This document shows, piece by piece, positions 26,174-32,321 of a stretch of 32,321 nt of DNA. The stretch comes from a virus. The DNA lies in IMG/VR virus record IMGVR_UViG_3300030098_006700, positions 43,582-75,902 of that record. The stretch is one strand, 5' to 3'. The notes under the pieces were generated by a model, which was not told where the DNA came from, did no database searches, and saw only the letters and a program-made list of their open reading frames with translations. Position 1 is the first letter of the stretch, and each line of letters begins with the position of its first letter. The translations under genes and the position numbers were made by a program.

Positions 26174-26610
26174 AAATCTCCAAGTCCAGACTTAAGGAAA
26201 TTATTAAAGAAGAGGTTGAGAGTAATAAAGCTTTGATCTCTGCTATCGAGAGCCTATCAGGCAAAATTGATAGTTTAGATGTTAGTATCGATTTCTTGGC
26301 TGCAGCTTTTATTGGCGGTGATCCGCTTTCAATTGGCGCCGCACAAAAGAGCCTTGGCAGAGCTTATCGTCCCGTGGTAAAAACTCCACAACAAGTGGAC
26401 GAAGGATACGGAGATCGCCCCGCCTGGGAAGACGACGCCAGTCATCCTGATTATGTAGATCCTAAAGAGGTATGTCCAGAGATACGGAAAATGATAGAGG
26501 AGCGTCAGGCAACTTTAAGTGATGGCAGTCTGCCAGAAGATAAAGCCCTCGAAGTCCAAAATCAAATCGATGTTCTTGAAGAGATTGCCACGATGAGAGG
26601 CTGCAAATAA
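26170..26610 (+). CDS. Small tagged protein (MKISKSRL...IIKEE)
   Basis: 146 residues. The tag MKISKSRLKEIIKEEVES is followed by a helical segment (LISAIESLSGKIDSLDVSI) and a linker. An acidic C-terminal helix region contains two cysteines (C-P-E-I-R near residue 103, and the penultimate residue). The gene overlaps both neighbours (ATGA at the start, TAATG at the end), so it is translated with them. Function not recognised. Confidence 0.6.
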   Translation: MKISKSRLKEIIKEEVESNKALISAIESLSGKIDSLDVSIDFLAAAFIGGDPLSIGAAQKSLGRAYRPVVKTPQQVDEGYGDRPAWEDDASHPDYVDPKEVCPEIRKMIEERQATLSDGSLPEDKALEVQNQIDVLEEIATMRGCK

Positions 26611-27347
26611 TGAACATTACCAAGCAGAGATTAATCGAGATCATCAAAGAAGAAGTCTTGGCTGAAGGTCACGACGACGCGCGAATGATTTCCCCTGAAG
26701 AAATGGAAGAAGCTAGGAAATTGCATGCAAAATTGGAAGCCATTGATAACATGTTAGCTGTGATTGATCCGCAGGTTGCGATTTCAGCGCTGAAGGGTGC
26801 TGGCGCCAAAGTTGGTGACAAGCTCATGTATGTTCTACGGTCATTAAGTTCAGAAGGGAGAACTGCTAAGTTGGATGAATCTGGTGGTGTCGCTGGCAAT
26901 TTTGGTGGTGCAGCAATGGAATTGGGCGCCCAGCGCGCTAGCGGCAATGACATGCCCGATCATGACTTATACGGACCACAACAGACAGCAGAAGACAACT
27001 TTGTTGGCATTTTAATTGATATTGGTCGCATGCTTGATATATGGGAGCAGAAAGAATACCCATCCGATGAAGCAAGATATATGAGCTACTTTGAGGATCT
27101 TCAGGGTTTATTGGAACAATATGATCCTTGCGCGCATGTCGGACAAAAATGTGAAGACAATCACCCAAATCAAAGTCACGAAGAATGTATAGAAGTGACA
27201 ATTAATAATGCACTGTACGAGGTTTCCTCTGAGAAACAAAGAAGATATATGTGTGCAATGAAAGATGCATCGGCTAACAAACGACCAAAAGGCTTGTCGA
27301 AGGCTGAAGCAGAAGAAATGTGTAAATCAAAAGTGGAGGATAAATGA
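26610..27347 (+). CDS. Tagged protein with Cys/His-rich C-terminus (245 aa)
   Basis: The largest member of the 24756-27347 tagged run. The tag MNITKQRLIEIIKEEVLAEGH is followed by a helical domain (about 28-80). A Gly-rich segment follows (SGGVAGNFGGAAMELG, about 91-106), then an acidic helix at about 130-170. The C-terminal region has five cysteines (174, 181, 193, 215, 238) and two histidines (185, 190), suggesting metal binding or disulphides. It overlaps the preceding stop by one base and the next start. No known family is recognised. Confidence 0.62.
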   Translation: MNITKQRLIEIIKEEVLAEGHDDARMISPEEMEEARKLHAKLEAIDNMLAVIDPQVAISALKGAGAKVGDKLMYVLRSLSSEGRTAKLDESGGVAGNFGGAAMELGAQRASGNDMPDHDLYGPQQTAEDNFVGILIDIGRMLDIWEQKEYPSDEARYMSYFEDLQGLLEQYDPCAHVGQKCEDNHPNQSHEECIEVTINNALYEVSSEKQRRYMCAMKDASANKRPKGLSKAEAEEMCKSKVEDK

Positions 27348-27547
27348 TGGCAAAATCAAAAGCATTTGTTGATACATGGTTATCAAAATTAACATCGCGT
27401 AAACTATTAGTGTGGGGTATGGCTACTGGCTTAACGTTCGCCGGTCACCTTGCTAGCGAAGACTGGGTTATTATTTCCGCAATCTATATCGGTGGTCAAA
27501 CAGTTATTGACTCTATCGCAAGATTAAGAGGATATAATGACGAGTGA
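27344..27547 (+). CDS. Holin-like small membrane protein
   Basis: 67 residues (or 66 from the second ATG at 27347). A short basic N-terminus precedes two hydrophobic helices, about 20-37 (KLLVWGMATGLTFAGHLA) and 41-58 (WVIISAIYIGGQTVID), with a charged tail. Size and topology suit phage holins, which open the inner membrane at lysis. The next gene encodes an i-spanin-like protein, which supports a lysis role. No endolysin is present in the window. The call rests on topology and context. Confidence 0.55.
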   Translation: MMAKSKAFVDTWLSKLTSRKLLVWGMATGLTFAGHLASEDWVIISAIYIGGQTVIDSIARLRGYNDE

Positions 27548-27920
27548 TGCAGCTTTAAAGTTTATTATAAAGCACTGGAAAGAGATTCTGATGGGCGCCC
27601 TTTTGTTGGCGGTTATTGGAAAGTTTCGTTATGACCATAAGCAACTGCAATTGGCTTACGAGACTAGTCAGCAATCATTAGAAGAACAAATCGCAGGACT
27701 AAAAGACATCCATCAGCGCGAGATTGAAAGGCGAGATGAGGCACTGCAAGACTATAGAGATGCGCTGGCGGAGCTAGAAAGAAATTATTTAGAATCTCAA
27801 TTGGAACTTGAGAGGCAGAAAAGAGAAACTCGCCGTCAACATGTCGAAGACTTTTCAGGTAACCGAGATCAGTTAATAAACGATATTGAAGAGATTTTTG
27901 GGTTTACACATGTTGATTAA
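27537..27920 (+). CDS. i-spanin-like (Rz-like) protein
   Basis: 127 residues. An N-terminal membrane anchor (about 14-29, ILMGALLLAVIGKF) is followed by a long, highly charged coiled coil (about 33-108, rich in Glu, Gln, Arg and Leu). This is the Rz-type inner-membrane spanin arrangement, which bridges the periplasm to disrupt the outer membrane. The start overlaps the holin-like gene by 11 bases, and the end overlaps the secreted coiled-coil gene. Rz proteins are poorly conserved in sequence, so the call depends on topology and on neighbours. If right, the host is Gram-negative. Confidence 0.6.
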   Translation: MTSDAALKFIIKHWKEILMGALLLAVIGKFRYDHKQLQLAYETSQQSLEEQIAGLKDIHQREIERRDEALQDYRDALAELERNYLESQLELERQKRETRRQHVEDFSGNRDQLINDIEEIFGFTHVD

Positions 27921-28329
27921 TGTGTTATTATTTATGAGTACTATAGCCCACGCAGAAGACGTGGGTCGTTTTACTATCATGGGGCATAACGAGCCTGCAC
28001 CCTTTGAGGGGGTCTTGTTTGATCCGATTGCAACTGCGGACATTTTGACAGCGCGCACTTTTACTTTAGAAGAGTGTGATTTGAGAACTACTCACGAGCT
28101 TGACAAGAAGGAAGCAGAATTTCAATTGGAGAGAGAAAACTTTAATATTCGTTATGATGCCCTTAGAGAAGAATATGAATTGATTATCCAACAGAAAGAT
28201 TTGGAAATTACGCAACTTCGCGAATCACTACTTAAACAATCACCACGTAATAATTGGTGGTGGGCTGCAGGTGGCGCTGTTGTTGGCGCTGCAGCAACTT
28301 ATGGAGCATATAGGGCTTTTAATGACTAA
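27886..28329 (+). CDS. Secreted coiled-coil protein with C-terminal membrane segment, possible spanin partner
   Basis: The start is uncertain. TTG at 27886 gives a full signal peptide (MKRFLGLHMLINVLLF...AHA, cleavage before ED), while ATG at 27910 gives a shorter one with no positive residues. Neither has a good ribosome site. The mature part has a coiled coil (about residues 78-122 of the long form) and ends in a Gly/Ala-rich hydrophobic stretch (NNWWWAAGGAVVGAAATYGA). It overlaps the i-spanin-like gene, as o-spanins do, but there is no lipobox cysteine, so it is not a standard o-spanin lipoprotein. A two-ended envelope protein acting with the i-spanin is possible. Confidence 0.5.
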   Translation: MKRFLGLHMLINVLLFMSTIAHAEDVGRFTIMGHNEPAPFEGVLFDPIATADILTARTFTLEECDLRTTHELDKKEAEFQLERENFNIRYDALREEYELIIQQKDLEITQLRESLLKQSPRNNWWWAAGGAVVGAAATYGAYRAFND

Positions 28330-28699
28330 AGATAATCCTGATCGAATTGCTGCAATTGAAAAAGCAATATCGAAGAAGTACGGAGATGAAACTGTTCAAA
28401 ATCCTAAGTCCAATTGGACACCAGAAAAGGAAAAAGAATACCTCGAACAAATGAAGAGTTTGTATTCAAAAGTCAAGTCTACAGAAGAGACACAGGAAAA
28501 AGTAGACATTAATGGTATAAAGGTTTCAAAAAAACTACTTAATAGAGAATCTTTAAGGAGTTGTTCAATCTGCGGAAGTTTTCCAAAGAAATCAATGGAT
28601 GATGTCTGCCTTATCAAGTTTGATTGTTGCAGTAAATGCCACCTTCAATACGTGGAAGGCAGAGAAGAAAGATGGTTAAAAGGATGGAGACCTGAATAA
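28322..28699 (+). CDS. Small zinc-ribbon protein upstream of terminase
   Basis: 125 residues from the ATG at 28322, which overlaps the previous gene by 8 bases. An earlier in-frame GTG (28271) would start deep inside that gene and is rejected. The N-terminal half is charged and helical. The C-terminal part carries C81-x2-C84 and C103-x2-C106 with extra C96 and C102, a likely zinc ribbon. Such folds bind DNA, RNA polymerase or proteins. The position before the packaging genes would suit a late regulator or packaging helper, but this is a guess. Its stop overlaps the next start (TAATG). Confidence 0.6.
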   Translation: MTKDNPDRIAAIEKAISKKYGDETVQNPKSNWTPEKEKEYLEQMKSLYSKVKSTEETQEKVDINGIKVSKKLLNRESLRSCSICGSFPKKSMDDVCLIKFDCCSKCHLQYVEGREERWLKGWRPE

Positions 28700-29262
28700 T
28701 GGCAACAGTTTATGAAATCGTTCAAGGCTTGTCTCAAGCTGCCGCTAATGCATATGACGGCGCTTTGGGCGAGGACTATGAACCTGTAAGTACGGGCGCT
28801 TTGCGCCGCGAAGAGGGGGATGCCCTCATTGACCAACGAGTGATGGACGGCTTCAACGTCAAATTTTACGGCAATATGATGTGCCTTACTTATCAGTCCG
28901 AAATTCAACTTAAGGAAGTATATGCTTCTGGTTTTGAAACTGACATGGAACAACGCATTTCCGATATTTCTAAGTGGCTCAAAAAAGAGTACAAGCGTAT
29001 CACTGGTGATAGCGTAACTCTTACCAAAGATGGTGAGATTGATGTACGAGTTGAAAATTCTTCACGAGTGCGTTCTTGGGTTGTGGCTAAGATGCATTAT
29101 AGTGTCGGCGGCTTAGATGAAGAAATGCACGTAGAGGCTCCTTCTCGTGATCGCTTAGAGAAAGGGTGGCAAACATTCCTCGACCAAGGTGGTTGGAACG
29201 GCGAAGGCGGCAAGCGCCCCGATAATGATTCCCGTAAGAAGGACAAAGGGCCACAGTCGTAA
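28699..29262 (+). CDS. Hypothetical protein next to terminase
   Basis: 187 residues. The N-terminus (MATVYEIVQGLSQAAANAYDG) is helical. A central alpha/beta part (about 50-145) has no enzyme motif, and the C-terminal 25 residues are Gly/Lys/Asp-rich and probably disordered. Immediately before the large terminase one would look for a small terminase subunit (gp16-like), but no helix-turn-helix is obvious, so I leave it unassigned; a minor virion protein is equally possible. The start overlaps the previous stop, and 15 bases separate it from the terminase. Confidence 0.6.
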   Translation: MATVYEIVQGLSQAAANAYDGALGEDYEPVSTGALRREEGDALIDQRVMDGFNVKFYGNMMCLTYQSEIQLKEVYASGFETDMEQRISDISKWLKKEYKRITGDSVTLTKDGEIDVRVENSSRVRSWVVAKMHYSVGGLDEEMHVEAPSRDRLEKGWQTFLDQGGWNGEGGKRPDNDSRKKDKGPQS

Positions 29263-29277
29263 TACACTTAATGATGC

Positions 29278-30861
29278 ATGACTTTTCAATTAGACAAGAA
29301 ACAAAGAGTAAAGGAAATATTAAAGTGCGGTAAGGATCCTGCTTACTTCTTGAAGACGTATGCCCGTATATCACACCCGATGCACGGGCTTATTCTTTTC
29401 AATACATATGATTTTCAAGATCAGCTTCTCGCAGACTTTAATGACCATCGCTTTAATGTAATCCTCAAGGCACGCCAGCTTGGTATTTCTACAATTACCG
29501 CTGGCTATATTGTATGGATGATGCTTTTCCATCGCGATAAAGCCGTGCTTGTCATGGCTACCAAATTCGCTACAGCAGGAAACTTGGTCAACAAGGTCAA
29601 GAAGATCATGAAGAACCTTCCAGATTGGATTCGAATCGCAGATATTGATATTGATAATAGAACGTCGTTTATGCTCTCCAATGGCTCTTCAATCAAAGCT
29701 GCTTCCACTTCTGGCGATGCTGGTCGTTCGGAAGCTTTGTCGCTTTTGGTTCTTGACGAGGCGGCACACATTGAGGGTTTGGAGGAATTATGGACAGGTT
29801 TGTATCCGACACTTTCGACAGGTGGTCGTTGTATCGCACTTTCGACTCCAAACGGCGTTGGTAATTGGTTTCATAAGACGTGTACAGACGCAGAAGCTGG
29901 AGCGAATAATTTTCACCTGACAACACTTATGTGGGATGTGCATCCTGAAAGGGATGAAGAGTGGTTTAAAAAAGAAACCAGGAACATGTCCAAACGACAG
30001 ATTGCGCAAGAGCTTGAATGCAATTTCAATACATCTGGCGACACTGTTATAGATCCAGAAGATATGGGATGGTTGTTGTCGCAGTGCAAAGAACCAAAGT
30101 ATCGTACTGGATTTGATCGCAATTTTTGGATTTGGGAAGAGTTTGATCCGACCTGTAATTATTTGATGGTTGCAGACGTTGCGCGAGGAGATGGCGAAGA
30201 CTTCTCGACGTTTCACATAATTAAGTTAGAAACGGTGGAAGCAATAGGGGAATATCAAGGAAAACCCACTCCCGATATGTTCGCTAATATGCTTAATCAA
30301 GTCGGTAGAGAATTCGGCGGATGTATGCTGGTTGTAGAAAATAACAATATTGGCTACACAGTTCTTGATAAGCTGATAGAATATCAGTATCCAAATTTAT
30401 ATTATTCGATTAAGTCAACACATGAATATATTGAGCAGCATCAAGCTGAAGTCCGCAATTCAGCAGTTCCTGGCTTTTCAACCAGCATGAAGACGCGCCC
30501 TCTCATCATTGCGAAATTAGAGGAGTTTATAAGAAACAAACTAATTAAGTTATATTCTTCGCGTACTGTTAATGAAATGAAGACTTTTATATGGAGGAAC
30601 GGCAAGCCGCAAGCAATGAAAGGTTATCATGATGATTTGGTTATGGCATTGGCTATAGCATGCTGGGTGAGAGATACAGCCTTGCAGGCAAACGCGCGTG
30701 AATTAAATTATCAAAAAGCTTTCGTGGATGCGATCATTACATCTAAAACCACAATAAATACCCAGATTGCCGGCCAACATGGATATAAAAAGGATAATAT
30801 TATGGACAAGCAACTTGACGCTCAAAAAATGTACGATCAATTTAAATGGATTATAAAGTGA
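29278..30861 (+). CDS. Terminase large subunit (T4 gp17-like)
   Basis: 527 residues. The ATPase domain has a Walker A variant KARQLGIST (64-72), Walker B LLVLDE (156-161, D160/E161) and coupling motif ALSTPNG (187-193). The RNase H-fold nuclease domain follows, with D300 (MVADVARGD), E354 (LVVENNN) and D452/D453 (YHDDLVMAL). It pumps genomic DNA into proheads through the portal and cuts the concatemer. Gene order (terminase, then portal after 8 bases) and motifs are those of T4-type phages, although T4 gp17 is longer (about 610 residues). Another ATG at 29271 is out of frame. No strong ribosome site is seen, so coupling to the upstream gene is likely. Confidence 0.93.
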   Translation: MTFQLDKKQRVKEILKCGKDPAYFLKTYARISHPMHGLILFNTYDFQDQLLADFNDHRFNVILKARQLGISTITAGYIVWMMLFHRDKAVLVMATKFATAGNLVNKVKKIMKNLPDWIRIADIDIDNRTSFMLSNGSSIKAASTSGDAGRSEALSLLVLDEAAHIEGLEELWTGLYPTLSTGGRCIALSTPNGVGNWFHKTCTDAEAGANNFHLTTLMWDVHPERDEEWFKKETRNMSKRQIAQELECNFNTSGDTVIDPEDMGWLLSQCKEPKYRTGFDRNFWIWEEFDPTCNYLMVADVARGDGEDFSTFHIIKLETVEAIGEYQGKPTPDMFANMLNQVGREFGGCMLVVENNNIGYTVLDKLIEYQYPNLYYSIKSTHEYIEQHQAEVRNSAVPGFSTSMKTRPLIIAKLEEFIRNKLIKLYSSRTVNEMKTFIWRNGKPQAMKGYHDDLVMALAIACWVRDTALQANARELNYQKAFVDAIITSKTTINTQIAGQHGYKKDNIMDKQLDAQKMYDQFKWIIK

Positions 30862-30869
30862 GAAAATAA

Positions 30870-32321
30870 ATGCCACCTAATAGAAATGGAAAAAACCCCG
30901 CCAACGCACAGTCAGCCTTATTTAAAGCGCTGACTAGGCTCTTTTCTGGGCCAATTATTAATTATCGGTCTCAATCTGGTAGACGAATTCGCAGACAGCA
31001 TCTTGACAAGTTTGGCTCTCGATTTAAATCCGCCTCTGGTCAACAGTTTAAAAAGTCCTTATACAATCCTCTGGATGTCGTGGCCACAGATGCTATCGCA
31101 AATCAACGCAGAACAGAGCGTTATGTTGATTTCGACCAGATGGAATATATGCCTGAAATTGCTTCTGCTCTGGACATCTATGCAGACGAAATGACCACTT
31201 ATTCTCAATTGAGACCGATGCTGAATGTTCGCTGCCCCAATGAAGAAATCAAAGCCGTACTTACTATTCTCTTTGATCAAGTTTTAAATATTCAATATAA
31301 TCTTTTTGGTTGGAGTCGCACCATGTGTAAATATGGTGACTTTTTCTTATACCTAGATATTGATGACAAGTATGGTGTTAAATCGGTTATTGCTCTTCCT
31401 CCACAAGAGATTGAAAGATTAGAAGGAAAAGACGCAACCAATCCAAATTATGTCCAATATCAGTGGAATTCCGCTGGTATGACTTTCGAGAATTGGCAGA
31501 TGTGCCATTTCCGTATTTTAGGGAATGACAAATACATGCCATATGGTTCTTCTATTATGGAGCCTGCACGTCGTATCTGGCGCCAGCTTACACTAATGGA
31601 AGATGCCATGATGGCGTATCGAGTTGTGCGCTCATCTGAACGTCGTGTGTTTAAGATTGACGTTGGTGCAATTCCTCCACAAGATGTAGAGCAGTACATG
31701 CAAAAGATTGTAACGCAGCTTAAGCGACATTCTGTTGTCGATCCTAAAACGGGACATTTGGACCTTCGTTATAATCCAATGAGTATTGAAGAGGATTATT
31801 TCATCCCTGTTCGTGCTGGTTCTGCCACAGAGATTCAATCCCTCGCAGGCGCACAAAACATCACAGCGATTGACGACATTAAGTATTTGCGCGATAAGCT
31901 GTTTTCTGCTCTTAAGATTCCTGCCGCATATCTTTCGATGGGCGAGGAGGCCGCAGAAGACAAGACAACCCTCGCACAGAAAGACATTCGTTTCGCGAGA
32001 ACAGTACAGAGACTCCAGAGAGTTATTATTGCAGAACTCACAAAGATTGGTATTATCCATCTTTATACGCTTGGATTCCGAGGTGATGATCTTCTTGGGT
32101 TTGATTTAACTCTTAATAACCCTTCCAAAATTGCCGAGCTTCAAGAGCTTGAGCACTGGAAACAAAAGTTCGATATCGCCGCCTCGGCAACTGAAGGCTA
32201 TTTCTCTCGTCGGTGGGTAACCGAACACATCTTCGGAATGTCTAATGAGGAATTTGTGCGTAATCAGCGAGAAATGTATTATGATCGCAAGCAAGACGCG
32301 GCCCTTCAGGCAGTTGCTGAA
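30870..32321 (+). CDS. Portal protein (T4 gp20-like), 3' end outside window
   Basis: ATG at 30870, open to the last base: 484 codons with no stop, so the gene continues right. The sequence matches the T4 portal family in pattern: YNPLDVVATDAIANQRRTERY near 70-90, MPEIASALDIYADE near 95-110, the conserved core with MPYGSSIMEPARRIWRQ (about 225-241), EDYFIPVR, and LKIPAAYLSMGEE (about 349-361). The dodecameric portal forms the vertex ring through which terminase loads DNA and to which the neck attaches. T4 gp20 has about 524 residues, so little more than a C-terminal tail is probably missing. It starts 8 bases after the terminase stop. Confidence 0.92.
   Translation, partial: MPPNRNGKNPANAQSALFKALTRLFSGPIINYRSQSGRRIRRQHLDKFGSRFKSASGQQFKKSLYNPLDVVATDAIANQRRTERYVDFDQMEYMPEIASALDIYADEMTTYSQLRPMLNVRCPNEEIKAVLTILFDQVLNIQYNLFGWSRTMCKYGDFFLYLDIDDKYGVKSVIALPPQEIERLEGKDATNPNYVQYQWNSAGMTFENWQMCHFRILGNDKYMPYGSSIMEPARRIWRQLTLMEDAMMAYRVVRSSERRVFKIDVGAIPPQDVEQYMQKIVTQLKRHSVVDPKTGHLDLRYNPMSIEEDYFIPVRAGSATEIQSLAGAQNITAIDDIKYLRDKLFSALKIPAAYLSMGEEAAEDKTTLAQKDIRFARTVQRLQRVIIAELTKIGIIHLYTLGFRGDDLLGFDLTLNNPSKIAELQELEHWKQKFDIAASATEGYFSRRWVTEHIFGMSNEEFVRNQREMYYDRKQDAALQAVAE

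Noticed and set aside
22700-27347. Reading the repeated starts as a DNA repeat or CRISPR-like array
   Set aside because: The copies are in frame at gene starts, differ largely at third codon positions and have no regular spacing, so selection is on the peptide.
28271-28321. GTG start for the zinc-ribbon protein
   Set aside because: It would overlap the previous gene by 59 bases; the ATG at 28322 gives the usual short overlap.
1-32321. tRNA genes, CRISPR arrays, insertion sequences, attachment sites
   Set aside because: None could be recognised; coding sequence fills nearly the whole window and no transposase or integrase motif was seen.

Overview
The window is part of the genome of a tailed double-stranded DNA phage with T4-like packaging and head genes. 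Every credible gene is on the + strand. Genes are densely packed, with many ATGA, TAATG or few-base junctions, and no gap exceeds about 200 bases. A T4-type large terminase (gp17-like, 29278-30861) is followed directly by a T4-type portal (gp20-like, from 30870 and running off the right edge), so a contractile-tailed (myovirus) particle is likely. An apparent holin/spanin group suggests a Gram-negative host. Several proteins resemble, from memory, families common in uncultured marine phages; this could not be checked here, and the host is unknown.

Layout. (1) 1-16397: a late virion block of nine large or medium structural-type genes. The first is cut by the left edge and ends in a His/Cys module. 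Two adjacent genes (14085 and 15117) share a C-terminal domain, and two others (4542 and 13074) share an N-terminal motif. (2) 16409-18396: a RuvC-like resolvase, a small membrane fatty-acid-hydroxylase-like enzyme that contains an intrinsic-terminator-like hairpin, and a DnaG-type primase with its own promoter. (3) 18406-22703: a membrane-anchored protein with an N-terminal tag, a very small hydrophobic ORF behind a strong sigma70-like promoter, and a single-chain fusion of the Mre11/SbcD nuclease with the Rad50/SbcC ATPase. (4) 22700-27347: a ParB-like DGHHRW protein, a tubulin/FtsZ-family protein, and six small proteins. Nearly all except the tubulin begin with one of two short N-terminal peptides followed by unrelated bodies. 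(5) 27344-28329: a probable lysis group of holin-like, i-spanin-like and secreted coiled-coil proteins. (6) 28322-32321: a zinc-ribbon protein, an unknown conserved-looking protein, the terminase and the portal.

How they may work together. Primase, resolvase and the SbcCD fusion serve replication, recombination and resolution of DNA before packaging. Terminase and portal load the head. The repeated peptides (a MKITKKQL...IIKEE type and a MKKLLENW type) look like T4-style capsid-targeting propeptides ending near I-x-E. The leading hypothesis is that region 4 encodes a modular set of proteins carried inside the head and injected, with a divergent tubulin encoded among them. The tubulin keeps its nucleotide-binding motifs, but the acidic residues of the catalytic T7 loop appear to be replaced. 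That cassette (22700-27347) is the best candidate for a previously undescribed system in the window.
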